From positions 744,001-808,000 of the forward strand of contig JAOVFP010000010.1 in the NCBI GenBank assembly GCA_025738555.1: a stretch of 64,000 bases of DNA, read 5' to 3'. The translations under genes and the position numbers were made by a program. This document shows positions 23,084 to 35,606 of the stretch, piece after piece; position 1 is the first letter of the stretch; every line of letters starts with the position of its first letter. The stretch comes from Cyathus striatus (lineage: Eukaryota; Basidiomycota; Agaricomycetes; Agaricales; Nidulariaceae). The notes beneath the pieces are model-generated. The model was not told where the DNA came from. It made no database searches and saw only the letters and a program-made list of their open reading frames with translations.

Positions 23084-25084
23084 GGGATCACCAATCCCTA
23101 TATGGTGGGAAGCGTGACGTCACACTGTGTGACGTCACGCGCCCAAAATCTTGACCCAAGTAGAAACTGCCTCAGAAAGCTTGAATCTTGATCGTTTTTC
23201 TTCATTCTTTTTGCAGTAAAATACTATATTGCATATCTAAAATGTAGTACACCACTTATTTAAGCTAAATTAACTAAATTATGTAAGAAATATGTGTGCT
23301 CATCCTCCCAATCACTAATAAATAATCCATCAAACTCCCCTTCTTCATTTGAGCTGTTATTGATCTCTTCTACTGGTATTATCTATTTCCCTGAGGTGTA
23401 TTTACTAATATCTACTTCAAGAACTTCTATAAGCCTGGGCATTGCAAGACTTAAATTAATCTTGTTAGCATATTCACCATTTAAAGCTTTGTACTTTCTC
23501 ACTGTTAGCAACAGACAAGCTAAACACTTGAAGTCGAACTTAAACACTCAAATATGGAAAGACGATTGACTTTTATTGCTCATCTGGAATAAACTAGCAC
23601 AAGAATAACGAACTACTGACTAGAAAGACTGTATTTATAGAAATGTACCATGAGGGAATCACATGTAATACTACCTACACTACAACACATGTAACTGTAC
23701 TTCTACATTAAGAACTCATGTAAAACATATGGCCAAACTGTGTAACTGTGCCCACAGTCTTGATGAGTAATGTATGTTGATACGCATGGTGTCCGCATGG
23801 TGTGTCATGTGACTAATCACATGACATAGATAAGATATTGATTAGATAAGAAGTGAAGCCCTAACACTCACTTAATCTCTTAATTCACCTCTTTTCAGGT
23901 TATATAGTTCACTTCTATTTATTATAATTTTAATAGAAGCAATTCTTTAAGCTTCATTAGCTTCATTTATCTGTTTTCTCAGTTCTCCTTTCTTCATGTT
24001 GTACAATTCTTTCTTCAGTATGCTGAATGATAGCTTGTAACTTTTTTCTTCACCAGAATGGTTCTGTGCCTTTCTTCTAATATGTTTAATCTTCAACTCT
24101 ATAACTCAAATGTCTTGCATTATAATTGATATTCTTGTATTCAGTTGAGACAGATGATATTGTAAATCCTATATCAAAGTAATTACGCTATTCCACTGTC
24201 CAAATTAGAGTCAAGCTCTTGCAGTGCATGGGCTATTTTGCCAGATTTAATTCTATGTAGCCTTGCCTGTGATTTATTTGATACTTTGGGCATTTGATAA
24301 TGTTCTGTAGCTTGTAGTGATATGAAATAAGTGATAAATTCAGTGAAATACAGTGAATACTTGCATATTTCCAGGGATTTTGGTGATTATGTGAAAAAAC
24401 ACTCTGGTTGGTAGATTTGTGCCTTTAAAATCGATTTTAGAGATGATAAATGAGTGGTAAGGTGGTTTAATCAATGAAATGTCATTAAATACACACTCGA
24501 AGGCCATGTGTGCACCACATCCAACTCATGCCACAAGGTTAAATACATTTTCCCACACTCTATTGGCAGAGCGAACTTGTAACTGTATCTGTTTCTCATA
24601 ATCACATTTTCTCACTTTGCTACAGTGACAAAAAAATACTCAGTTGGCATGTGGGAACAAAATGTTTAAGCCAGAATTTTTGATTTCACACTTTTAAGGT
24701 GAGATATGGCACTTTTCACTGCAAGATTACATACTTCTAATTTTTTTTTCGAAATTCTGAGTCAATATATTTGTTACAATTGCTTTTTGAACATATGTTA
24801 CCAATGATGTGGTACGGGATGGTTTAAATCTGAATTAAAGATGCAAAAATACTGTTTTGATGCCTATTTTGGCAGGGAGTTGGTACTATATGCCAATTTA
24901 TGGAAAACACAGTAGAGTAAAAAATAATTCAATTACATATAATAAAAGAACATATATAAGTGTCCAATATGCAATTAATTTGAAAGAAGTAGATAGTGTG
25001 TATCAAAAGTTATTCTACTGGGTCAATGCTGGAGGGCATGTGACTGCGTGACAGGATTGTGACAGGCCTGACTGGTGATCCCCA
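23084..25084. mobile_element. 2-kb TIR element with 9-bp target duplication (Mutator-like?)
   Basis: Inverted ends GGGATCACCA / TGGTGATCCC lie within the repeated GTGGTATTG (23075-23083 and 25085-25093). The boundary is ambiguous by two bases, so the duplication could be 7-9 bp. A second palindrome GCGTGACGTCAC/GTGACGTCACGC lies just inside the left end. The interior is AT-rich without a recognised transposase; the plus-strand frames at 23294-23569 and 24857-25051 are not convincing. It interrupts DnaJ copy B. Confidence 0.75.
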
Positions 25085-25143
25085 GTGGTATTGAGGTATA
25101 ATGTGAAGATAAGTGAAGAAAGTGATATGCTAATAAAATAAAA

Positions 25144-26211
25144 TGACGTACTTTAAATTCATTTTTTGCGTTCCGAATTTACAGAACTTCCACCTGAGCG
25201 CGTGAGTAGGACACAGCGGGGAGGGGCTGAGTTCCCGCGCTGCCTCCCATAACTCATCAAGGGATTAAAAACAAATAAAACTATATAAAAAACATAAAAA
25301 CTCCGCATCAGTATGGTTTAAAACAAATTAAACAAATACATACCTCTTTTATTCATAAAACCAATGTCATTTTGCAGTTGCTAGTATAACAGAAATCCCA
25401 CTCTTCATTAAGACAAGCCCCCAGAGTCATAGACCAACCAAGAATGCGCGCAGAGTTGAAGACAGCCAGACCCTAGAACCAGCCCAGAACACAAGAATAT
25501 GAGCAAAGCTATGCAGACAATGCATTAGCTAAGCACGGAATGACGCCGATAGACCATGCGCAACCCATGTGCAGATCACAAAGAAGAGAAAGATAGCGGG
25601 GCAAGTATGCAACACAGCAATGGCATTTTGTTGCGATACTGACGCGCCACACACATTTGATGATATAAGCAATGCCCAAAATGGTAATAGATCGACATGC
25701 CGCCCATACGGGTGCCTGTCATGACATGGACACATGTGCGTGCATGCATGCAATTGGCTGCAGTAACAACTGGGCTAGAACAATGGAGAAATCTAGGAAT
25801 AAATTAGTAATTAGTATAGACCAAAGTAGTAACTAGATATGTCCGTAAAATGTATATAGATGAGCAAGGGGGGAATGAAACGGCAGGAACTGCCAGGCAT
25901 TCTTCCCCCCACAGATAGGGTGGTATACAGACGAGAATCAGAATTATTTACAAGACGTTTTGACACTGAATTACATACCGAGTTTGCTGAAATTGAAATC
26001 TGAATACCTTGAAGTTTGAATACCTTGATGCATTCTAAGAATAAAACCAAAGTTAAACTGATCTAAAAATAACTTGTTCTATATTTGAAATTGAAATCAT
26101 TGCACCCCTCGAACTTACTGATATCGCACCTCAGGATTAAAGTTGATTTATTATATTTGGAAGCTACATTCTAAGTAAATAAAGTAACTACTCTTGTTGC
26201 GTAACTCAACA
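25144..26211 (-). mobile_element. Solo LTR, family L2, in DnaJ copy B
   Basis: Reverse-complement copy of the LTR at 60418-61589. Matching blocks are the GCCTCCCATAA and GGGAGGGGCTGAG region at one end and the CTACTCT..CTCAACA terminus at the other. The target duplication is imperfect (AAAA / AAAG). No internal retrotransposon genes remain. Copy D carries the same LTR family in a different position, so these are independent insertions. Confidence 0.75.
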
Positions 26212-26563
26212 AAAGGGAAGGATGAGAGAAGATAGTCTGGATAGAATGTGAATATGAGAGGGAAATGATATAGCTGAAGATTAGCCTCTGAACCACCAAC
26301 CACCCTTATCAGGATGAGCCAACTTGGCTTGTTTATGGCTAAGTAAAACAAACAAATATCAGTACCACACTTGACATTACACATTAGAGAAGAAAGGATG
26401 AAAAATAAATTGCAGACTGATCTGAAAAAAAATAAAACCAAAACTGTCAACCAACATGAGTCCATCCTTGAGTGCTAATCCCAATCTAAAAATACACCCT
26501 CCCAAAAAAACCCAAATGTAAATCTCCAACCATCGGACCGAACACCTGTTCCAAGCCACAATA

Positions 26564-27589
26564 CTATCGGCTATCAGGAAGCTGGCCACACCTGGAATCT
26601 GGTCACGGCTCATCCTCCAGCTTCGACATTGACTACTTGTACAAATTATTGATACAGTTGGGTATATTACTATAGTACCTATATAATATATGATCATTTA
26701 GACCATTGCTCTCCTGTACATAGAGAAATTCAAGAATTAGTTGACCCCTATAACCAAAATAGGCTAAATCTAAGATGCAGAATCTCACACTTTGGAAAGT
26801 AGATAATGCTGCGACATTATGTAGTACATTCAAAGCATAAAATCAGGATATATATATAATTTAAAGCCTTCTGAATTCATTGGAATCAGTTTAGAAATCT
26901 CATTCTTGCTCATGTCTATTCTATCTCATCAATCTACATGAAAGAGTGCTAGAAAGATACAGTTTCAAGGTATATATTGAACTGTCTGTATCTTTCCTAC
27001 ATGATAAATATATGCTATAAAATTTATAATGCAGAATATATACAATCAATACACTGCTATCCAGGTTTTACCCTAATTTTAGCAATTTTCCTTCTCTTAA
27101 AAATTGCAGATATGTCTTAAACCTCTGCTTCTCATTGTTTTATCTTAATACATCACATATTGGATGTTACAGACCAAATAGAGCACTGTATGAAATCAGT
27201 ATAAGTAGAAGAAATACATATTAATATTTTAAAAGTATTAGTTGGGTATAATATGCAGAGCTATTGCTTCAAATATCCAAATCATAGTCAATCTCAGAAG
27301 AAAGATGATATTTTGGCTATAAAATCCGAATAAGTAGTTTGGCTGCCAAACAAGCTGTTGTATTATTAATAAGGGGTGGCCAGTTTCCCAGTTTTCCCAG
27401 TTTCCAAGGACTTGTGACAAAAATATTCATAACATTTCTCACAGTGTCTCAAAAAATACAGTTTAAGTTTTATATAATTCTATACATAGTCTACTATCTA
27501 GCACATATGTTTTATTCTAAGTGCACAGTTTTTAGAATGAACAAATTTGGGTTTTCCGCTAATGTGGCCAGGTTCCTGTGCTAGTGCAG
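26564..27589. mobile_element. TA-flanked element in the DnaJ-B J-domain intron
   Basis: Alignment with copies A and D places an insert here. Ends CTATCGGCTATCAGGAAGC and the complement of CTGTGCTAGTGCAG share an imperfect inverted repeat ending in CTGGCCAC, with TA on each side (26562-26563, 27590-27591). The 1.0-kb interior shows no transposase. Confidence 0.6.
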
Positions 27590-29439
27590 TAAACAAGAAC
27601 ACTGGTGCCGGAGCTGTGGAACCAGAAAATGGTGCGTGCCTCAGATCCAGCGTCGAGAGAGATGAGTTTCGATCTCAGAGATTGCAGGGTTTATAAAAGT
27701 GACACGTCATGGCACATGATGTGATACCAGCAAATACCCCGGGATGGATGAAATGAAAATGAAGAAAAAAGACAGAAAAGCCAAAAAAAAAAAAGAAAAA
27801 AGAACAGAAAAGAAAGCAAGAGTCGACACACAAAGCCTTCTTAATATTCCTCGCATCTGCATCCTTATTCACACCCAAAACCTTATAATAATCCTTCTGC
27901 CAACTTTGCTTAAGCAACTCTTGCACCTTTTGCAATCATGCATGAATCTATCCCACCATCAGCCCCCTCCCTCATAACATTCAAAAAAGAGACACACTTG
28001 ATGATCACTCTGTCCAGAACCTTCAAAAGCCTTCTCAAGCACCCTAACAGCTTCCTCACACTCCTCCTTCCTCAACAGCATCTCCACTCTCCCAATCAAC
28101 CCATCCATGTCTCCATTGTTACCAGTCATATCAAGTAACGCCTCGTGCCATTCACCTATGGCACTGACATCCTTGCTTCCTTTACACGTATCCACCAATC
28201 TAGTGTAGGATTTACACAACACCCTCAATAGGTCTTGTCAGAGGGATAATGTGAGGAGAGGGTTAGGCACTGGTAGATTCTTTGACTTTGCGGAAGTGGA
28301 TAAAGTGGGAATGAGTGGGAGCAGAGCATCAGAGTTGATATACTCCCCCAACACTGTATCAAATTTCGCCATAATGTCGCCTTTCTTTCCTCCAGGGGAT
28401 GCTGAGAAGTTTAATTATACCTCGCCAGTCTTCTGTCTCTTCGAGCTCGTGGACTTGCATGAAGGTGCCAGATAGGGTTTTGAGTCCGGGTCATAGTGCA
28501 GACATTGTTTGAGTGTGCTGAGCAAGGATAGTGACTCATGAGGCTGGGAGGAGGAATTATGATAATGAGAAGAGGTGTGTTAGGATGGTTTTTGATGGTG
28601 GTAGGAGGTGTGTTAGTCATCTATTATTTTACGTCAGTACCTCCCTAACCCATAAAAGAAAAGAAAGAAGAGGGACACATGTCAAATCACCAACACTCCC
28701 CTCCATATCCCCACTCACGAAACTACATTCAACTCTCCACCCTCTAATCTCAACTGAAGAGCTCGCAACGCCAAGAGCCTGCATGGAACTCTCAACACAA
28801 GCACTCCAAAGCTCCACTCTCTTCTCTCTCTCTGCCTGCTCCCTCACCTTCTCACCTACCTCTAAATCATTCTCTAGCTCTATCGCATTGACATCCTGGC
28901 CTTTGGCCTTGATGTATCGAGCAAGCGAGATCTGAGAGGCGGGGAAATCACCCTCTTTGAGGTGGATGCATGCATTGGGGAGGTGGGCCAAATCGAATGT
29001 CTGGGAAGTCAAAGACAGGACTTTGTTGTAGTCCTCCAGCGCGGCAGAATGGTGCTGTAACGAGTGTAGCACTGTAGTGCATTTGTATTACAGTAGGGAG
29101 TCTGTGGGTGATTGGTCTACATGCCACCTAGTGTGAGTGCAGCAGTATGAGGGGAGGGAAGAGAAAGGAAGAGACGAACCGATAGTTTCAGAGTATAACT
29201 TTGATGCTTCATTGAATTGGCTTGTTGAGAGAATGCTTGCTCTGTTGATGAGGGGGAGGAGGCCTCCTGCACCTGTTCCTACTGCACTTGAGTCTGTAGC
29301 ATGTAGCATGTCTGCAGCTGGGAGCATGAGTAGGGCTGGAAGCGCAAAGTGCATTGTTATTTGGGTTCGGTTTGCTGTAGTGGGTATTAGGAGGATAGCA
29401 GAACACCATAAGAAACGTGAAGAAAATTACCATTGAGTC

Positions 29440-29714
29440 CACATACCCTTATCCTCTTCTTAATAAGTGATGGCAACATAAGCTTCACTTCTCTCTACTG
29501 CTCCTGCTGCTGATACACTGCAGACTGGCAGCACTCTCCTCTCTCTCCATGTGGTGGGTATGAAAGGGGGGCATGTATGTCTTCGAATTCGCTATCAAAA
29601 AACTCTGCCTGTCTTGATGTCCAGGGTGACAAAGGTCGTCATGGCTGTGGAGAGATAGCAAGTGCTTAAATGGGACCAATGGACCAACAGAGACACATTG
29701 TTGTGTCACACAAT
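29440..29714. other. 5' flank of DnaJ copy B; no gene recognised
   Basis: The sequence upstream of the signal-peptide ATG (minus strand). No convincing coding sequence; the minus-strand open frame at 29485-29709 has no motif or splice context. It ends at the Tc1 element. Confidence 0.5.
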
Positions 29715-29716
29715 TA

Positions 29717-31314
29717 CAGTGGTATCCAAAAGTATCACATGCAAATCATGTGATTCATTAACACATGACATGTTTCACTGCAATGCGATATCCTTGCTTC
29801 AAACCATGTACATTGTGTAGTGTAGGATGTTGGTAATTCATTCCTGTTGCGTAGTAGTGTAATTAATGTCTCCTTAATACATTATTCATGTTTTACTTCA
29901 AAATTTACTGTGCATTACTTTTGAGCAGAGGGATCTTCTGAAATAAAAGGACATTTATTCCATGAGTACTGTAACATTCACTCACAAACTTTTTACCTCG
30001 TCTTCTACTAGCTATGGTCTACACATCTCCCAGCAAAGTCACTTGAGTTGTCCAATTAAAGGATTTGGGACAGCATGATCAAGATGTTGCTAGTCAGCTT
30101 GGGGTACACAGGACAACAGTGCTTCGTATAATAAAGTGGTACAATGCTTCTGGTGATGTTTACTATCGTGGACCTAAGCCTGGTCACTCCCGAAAGCTTG
30201 GAGAGAGAGATGTTCGATTGGCAGGCTGGAAACTTGCTGAAACAAAGGCATCTAATGGTACAGAACTGGTAAAATGTGACTTTCCTGATGTGTCTTGCCA
30301 AACCATGGCACGCGCTCTCCAGGACCTCAGACTTGTATGCCATGTTTGTAAGTCTAGACCCTACATTTCTGCAACCAATCAGAGGAAGCAGCACCTCTGG
30401 GCCAAGGAGCATGCAGCATGGACTCAGGAGGACTGGGATCGCGTGGGATTTTCAGATGAGTCCAAATTCATGCTGTTTAAGTCCAATGGCCAGCAGTATG
30501 CATAGTTTAGGCCTGGACAGGCTCTAGACCCATGATTTACTAAAAAAAACATCAAACATGGGGGTGGGAACATCATGGTATGGGGAGTGGTGACTTCTAA
30601 GGGCATGGGAGAACTTCATCATATTGACAGCATCATGGAAGGTGCCAAATATGTCAGGATCTTGAATACATCACTTACCAAGACCACCAAGAATCTAAAA
30701 ATATCGTTTACAAAAACTGGCGGCTATATTTTCCAGCAAGATAATGATCCAAAGCACCATTCCCATGTGGCAGAAGAGTGGTTTACCAAGAAATACATTC
30801 AACACCTCCCTTGGCCACCTTCTAGCCCTGATATGAACATCATGGAACATGTATGGGACCAGATAGATCGTCTTATTCATGCTCATGACCCTCTCTCTCG
30901 CAACCAAGAGGAGTTCTGGGAGGCTATTCAGGAAGAATGGTATAATTTCCCCATGGAGTGATTGCGAGATTTGTATGACAGTATGCCTTGTTGTATTGAG
31001 GCATTATTGAAGGCCCAAGGTGGTAATACAAAGTACTAGCAGGCTGTAAGTTTTTATTCAATCTGTATGGAAATACATGCTAATCTGTCTACTGTATAGG
31101 GGGTGTCCATAAGTATTGCACAGTGGTTTTCTCAATGCATTTGATATTTAGCTTCCATTTATTTTCCTATGAACTAATACATATATGCTACACATAATAT
31201 ATATATCTAGCTACAATATGGTCTTTATTTCATGTACATACATTGTGTTTTGCTGTTTTACGAAGCCGTTATCTATTGTTTGCACTTGTTGTGCAATACA
31301 TTTGGATGCCACTG
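29717..31314 (+). mobile_element. Tc1 element, nearly full length (1.6 kb)
   Basis: TIRs starting CAGTGG(T/C)ATCCAAA are flanked by TA at 29715-29716 and 31315-31316, and enclose one DD34E transposase gene. Size, ends and target duplication are those of an autonomous Tc1 element. The transposase carries two nonsense codons, so it is recently disabled. Confidence 0.93.
30065..31039 (+). pseudogene. Tc1 transposase, DD34E, two in-frame stops
   Basis: About 325-codon frame inside the Tc1 element. The N-terminus has a helix-turn-helix (ASQLGVHRTTVLRIIKWYN) for TIR binding, followed by a GRPR-like segment (GPKPGHSRKL). The DDE core shows the first Asp in GFSDESKFMLF, the second in IFQQDNDPKHHS and the Glu 34 residues later in SPDMNIMEHVW. 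Family reaction: cut-and-paste transposition into TA. The frame stays the same throughout but is stopped by TAG at 30503-30505 (after QQYA, where related proteins have Trp) and TGA at 30959-30961 (consistent with CGA). The true start may lie slightly upstream of 30065, since the track begins without a clear ATG context. It is not functional as read, unless stops are read through. Confidence 0.92.
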
Positions 31315-31384
31315 TACGTAAGAGTTGTAAAGGTTAGGGTTAGCACAGCGCAAGTTCATGAAGTTACAAGCACTTTCTACTTAC

Positions 31385-32251
31385 ATTTAGATCGCTTCCT
31401 CCCCAGCATTTAGTCCTTTCATAAGTGCAGCAATAACCAAAATGGGAGTAAAGATATAGCACATCAACACTACTACAGATAACACAGTGGAGACAGGTAA
31501 AGTGATAATCTCATACAGAAGCATTGCTTACAAAGTGAATCCAGGTAGCATAATAATGCAAGTGTAGATATGCGGGCCAATGGCCTTTACATGATGCTGG
31601 AACAATATGGGGTCAGATCACTATAAATGTCCAACACTGATGAGAGGGCAGACATACCATAAACAGTCCTGGAGGTATACCATCAAAAGACAAAGAAAGG
31701 CGGCCTGTGAAAAGGATAGTGCTAATGGAGAGAGCAGTGGCAGTAGCCCTTCCTAGATGGGTGTAATACCTGTTACAAGTTCTATGAGTATTTTTATCGT
31801 CATTGCGCAATTGCATACCCAAAGAGTCCTAGAAACTAAAAATAGTGTGTATTCAGAGATGAGGACGGTCTGTGACAAAAGTTTCAGCAACGACATATGA
31901 TTGTAAGACAAATTGCACAGTTCCTGCTGAGCTGCTTAGCAGAGGAGGGGTCACTCAAAGCATCCTTGATCACTTGGTACAGTGTGAGGGAAAGGATAGA
32001 GTCGCATAGGATGTTCAGATAGGAAGGCATGTGGGGCGGGAATTGGGTAGGCATTGCAGGCTGTGTGCACCTTTTAAAGCAAAGCAAAAGAAAGCAAAGT
32101 AAAAACCTATACTCCAACAAATGGCATGAACTTGTCCTAATTTGTACTTGGCGTAATCGTGAGAGTATGGTAGAACTACATAAGTAAGTAGTATAAGAAT
32201 AGCCAAGATAAGTATCCAGCACTCTCCTGTTTCAGGTCTCACTATGTTCAA
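31385..32251 (-). pseudogene. Divergent X/Y-family membrane gene (one nonsense codon)
   Basis: A distant paralogue of the X/Y membrane proteins on the minus strand. The first exon(s) (up to 32251) start MNIVRPETGECWILILAILI and include a segment ILCDSILSLTLYQVIKDALS. The exon at about 31660-31760 contains ALSISTILFTGRLSLSFDG, equivalent to LYLGAILFTGRISMSY. The last exon (31385-31600) contains IGPHIYTCIIMLPGFTL. There a TAA replaces the Gln codon seen in X and Y (ILQLxLLYEI), consistent with CAA to TAA. It is hydrophobic throughout and of unknown function. The diverged sequence indicates an older family member, not part of the recent unit duplication. Confidence 0.6.
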
Positions 32252-32690
32252 AGTATGTGATATTTACCTATATGTTCACGAATGCCAGTGTGAATTTGTA
32301 TTAGCTTGAAATACATAGTTGAATATATGTATAGTAATTCCAAGCTCCTGTACAACAGCACTACTTATTCTAAAAATATCTCTACCCCTTAACCATGAAA
32401 TTCTTACATAGAGCAGCATACATGTCATAAACATAGCGCTTTCATTTCTTTTTCATCATGGTCAAGTTAGCTGGTAGATATATCTGCAAGGAATACAGAA
32501 CTTTAATGTAATGATAGTACTGCCCAGTTGGCACTGTTCCCTATTTAATGTAAGTTTTACCTTTGTAACATTTGTAAGTTAAATTGTCTGATTAAATACA
32601 AAGTCATATTGTATATGTTACATACTCTCTGAGTCCTTAAACATGCATACGTCAAAATTGTCCTCCTATACTCCTATCACACTGGATCTC
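32252..32690. other. Intergenic; 3' flank of gene X copy C
   Basis: No gene is seen. The last 110 bases match 470-560 (3' flank of X copy A). Confidence 0.5.
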
Positions 32691-32696
32691 AGGTAT

Positions 32697-33384
32697 TTAA
32701 TTCTCTCTGACTGTAATCCCTGCAGTAACAACTGGTGCTGGCAATAACATTTCACCCATAACCCCTGCAGCAACAAGTGAAGTGAATCCCAAAATAAAAC
32801 AGCTCAAGGATACAATGATAGAAAAGATAAAAGAAGTGGACATGGTGACAATCTCATAGAGGAGTATTAGTTGTAAGATAATTCCCAGTAGTATGTTGAT
32901 CAACGTGTAGAAATAGGGTCCGATAATTCTTACTTGCATCTGGAATCATAATTACAGGATCTAATTATGAATATGAATAAGCAAATACCTTAAAATTTTC
33001 TTTGGTTACTCCATTATATGTCATTGAAACACAACCTGTGAAGAGGATAGCTCCGAGATAAAGGGTGGCAGAATTACTTCTGTGCTGGTTGATGTTAACG
33101 CTACTGAATGTTACCTCAGTGACTTTGTTTCATATTTGAAATATCATATGTGAATAACATGCAAAACTACAGCAATGTGAAGCCAGGTAAGAGTATGCGA
33201 CAACAACACTTACAATCATCAGGCACATAGTGCGCTGTGTGCTAAACTTCTTAACAAGTGCTTTAACCAGGGACAGGTCTTCCATAGCTTTCTTAACATC
33301 GTTGACTGGTGTTATAAAAATAAGAATGAAACGCAGAATGGAGAGAATATTGATCATAATAGGGAATGCCATTTGAGAAGCCAT
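32697..33384 (-). CDS. Membrane gene X, copy C (apparently intact, three exons)
   Basis: Best copy of gene X. Exon 1 starts at ATG 33384 (MASQMAFPIMINILSILRF) and ends CLMI before GTAAGT near 33208. Exon 2 (about 33000-33115) opens VTFSSVNINQHRSNSATLYL and ends TKENFK. Exon 3 (32697-32939) opens MQVRIIGPYFYTLINILLG and ends AGITVREN at TAA 32697. All introns have GT..AG borders and no stop interrupts. The protein has about 185 residues with three to four hydrophobic segments, so it is a small integral membrane protein. Function is unknown. Copy A of the same gene is broken by a transposon. Confidence 0.7.
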
Positions 33385-33779
33385 TCCACTATGGTACTGA
33401 CTTTAAGGACACCTATATTGATGGCATCGTATTGTAACATTATACTGCATGACACATCCTTGCAGAATTACACATCTCCTTTCACTTTTGGGACTGCAGT
33501 GAGCACTGATGACATGAAAGCCAGTATAAGTGAGTGCTTGCTGCACAGATTCCAAAGTGCATGTCGAGGTGTCAACTCAACATAAATATGGGTACACATA
33601 ATAAGTACACCATAAAGCAATACATATCTGGTAGCCATCGACTACCAGGGGTTGTGACCAATATTAATCAACCTCAGGCATATATTCACAGCAGTCCTAG
33701 TTACCTTCAGCGTCCAACCACCTATACAGAGAAGAATGAATGTCTGTGCAGCCAATCAGTCAATCCATTGGGTACAACG

Positions 33780-34130
33780 GGGTTTAAACCCACCAGGGTT
33801 AAACTGGAACCTGCCAGAACTATTTCCACCATGACCACCACTCTGCTTAAACTGGAACCGACTATGACTCTCACCCTGCTGGAAGAACTGTATGAAGGGG
33901 CGATCTTCACTGATGTGAAATGTACATCTGGCTTGAGCTGTGTTTGGAATCTATTGGGTCATTGCCTGAGTTGAAGCAGGAGACAACAAGAACAAGGAAG
34001 AGGGTAAAACATAGAGAGTAGAGGGAAAAGGAAGAGTGAAATAACATCAAAGAGGCATTGAAATATGGGGATTGAAGAGAAGAGCATAGTGTAAGCTGTA
34101 AAATGTTAACAAATAATTGGAAAGGTAAGT
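33780..34130 (-). pseudogene. DnaJ 3'-end fragment, unit C
   Basis: Degenerate last exon of the DnaJ gene: the minus strand encodes FNSGNDPIDSK, the counterpart of FDAGDDPMDPA, and the Gly/Gln/Phe-rich tail is recognisable up to 33790. It is the same truncated piece as at 13190-13430, upstream of gene Z in both units. No upstream J-domain exon is attached, so it cannot encode a co-chaperone. Confidence 0.7.
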
Positions 34131-34139
34131 AAATGTGCA

Positions 34140-35430
34140 TACCTCAGATCATTGCACTGCTCGTACATGAATCTTAATTATGCCTTGAAGATAGTAGAAG
34201 GACAATGAGACAAATGATTTGAAAGTAGACGAGCAGTGAAGAACAAGCCAACAATTTTTTAACACTACCATCGCAAATCATCAGTATCCCATATATGGAA
34301 CAAAAATATATAAAAATGAAAACAAATAAGCCACAGGGGTTTCTAAATCATGTTAATGGCTCGTCATGAGATATTGTACTGTGACCTAACACACCAAGAA
34401 TTGACCATCTGCTGCATATAGGATGCTGCCCCAAGCCATAACCATGCACAGAAGCATGACCATGCATATTCATTTTTCCACTAGTTGCACTATGGTCCCA
34501 AGGGAGCAGTTAATAGGCAATTGTATGACCATCAAACCTAGTTGGACGTCATGATAGCGAGCGAAAGCCAATGACCACCTACAAAACCAGTGTACTGCCA
34601 TACACCAATCCGGAGCATGTCTTAGTGTACCATCATCAAACGATATGCTACAAACCACCCAACGATATCCTAAGTGGTAGTGCATATGCCTATCACTCCC
34701 AGCCCTAGCACATATTCCAATACAATTATCTACCTTCATATCTGCTGGGTATATCTATAAGTGTCAGTTGCCGAGTCATCAGCCCCACTCAACCATGCAT
34801 GACACACCAGACACAATAATAAAACAGATTATAAAGAATAGAAGAACGTACCTGATAACCAACCCAATAGAAACTGTGAGTCCTTTCACAGCCACTGACA
34901 AGGTCCACAATTGGGTTGAGAACGGGCTGTAGTAAGAGGAATGGAGGGTAGAAGTCAATATCTACCCATCTTCCTCCTCAGAACCACAAAACCCAAACAA
35001 GATAGATGAGCTCACCAAGAAACACCATGAGATTAGTCAAATTACATGTCCATGTGCTCATACCCAACCCAAGCGCTATCAACCAACTAAGCGGGACCAT
35101 ACCAACTCCAGATGCAGACAAAACCTGCATTGCAGTATACGACACAGGATCAAAGATACATCTTCCTGCTCTTTTGAACTCGTCATTTCACTTGTACCTT
35201 ACTTTGAACAGTCCAGCTAAGCCCACAAGCATCTTCCTGGGAGAAGTATGGCTGGCGCTGAGCGAAGAGGGAGTGGAGAGCAGCAGTTTCTGAGATGGAC
35301 CTTGTTCCATAGGACTGACGTCGACAATAGCATGTGCAAGAATGGTGTGATGTATGTGTTGTGGGAGAATGCCACGACATGCACAAGTGTTGTTGGGACA
35401 GCGGGTGTTGGTATGGCAGTGGATCTCGAG
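34140..35430 (-). pseudogene. Unidentified gene Z, copy C (least interrupted)
   Basis: The most continuous copy of gene Z. On the minus strand the exons read KMLVGLAGLFK | VLSASGVGMVPLSWLIALGL and NLTNLMVFLG | PVLNPIVDLVSGCER, FYWVGYQ | IYPADMKVDNCIGICARAGS | MVIQLPINCSLGTIVQLVEK. Each junction has GT..AG borders (donors GTAAGG, GTGAGC, GTACGT, GTGGTT). After VEK a TGA interrupts sequence that remains open in copy B. Two hydrophobic exons suggest a membrane protein. I cannot name the family. The 5' end is undefined because the unit is cut off by the foldback block at 35.6 kb. Confidence 0.5.
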
Positions 35431-35606
35431 GTAGACTTCGAGGACATGGTTACATAGAGTTAGAGAAAGTCACATTGGTAAGCTCGGGACTTGCCGGAAC
35501 ATTTTGCCGTCATGCGCACAGGGGTGTTGGTTTCAGGCCAAGAATCCTCAGCTTGACTTCTATGCCGCTCCGAATGGGTATACCACTCCAAATGGGAAAA
35601 TATTCA

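Larger units (their letters stand above)
22897..29354 (-). pseudogene. DNAJC3/Dnj1-type co-chaperone, copy B, shattered by insertions
   Basis: Third DnaJ-TPR copy on the minus strand. The signal peptide and first TPR exon (MHFALPALLMLPA.., LLPLINRASILSTSQF) end at 29354. TPR exons run 28960-28100 (LKEGDFPASQISLARYIKAK, ELWSACVESSMQALG), J-domain exon 1 is at 27850-27935 (DYYKVLGVNKDADARNIKKA), the HPD exon remnant is near 26280-26340, and the 3' end is at 22930-23060. Three insertions divide it: 23084-25084, a solo LTR at 25144-26211 and 26564-27589. Compared with copy D, most differences lie at CpG sites and read TpG or CpA. It keeps a correct frame at the start, where copy A is shifted, so copies A and B have decayed independently. 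Confidence 0.8.
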
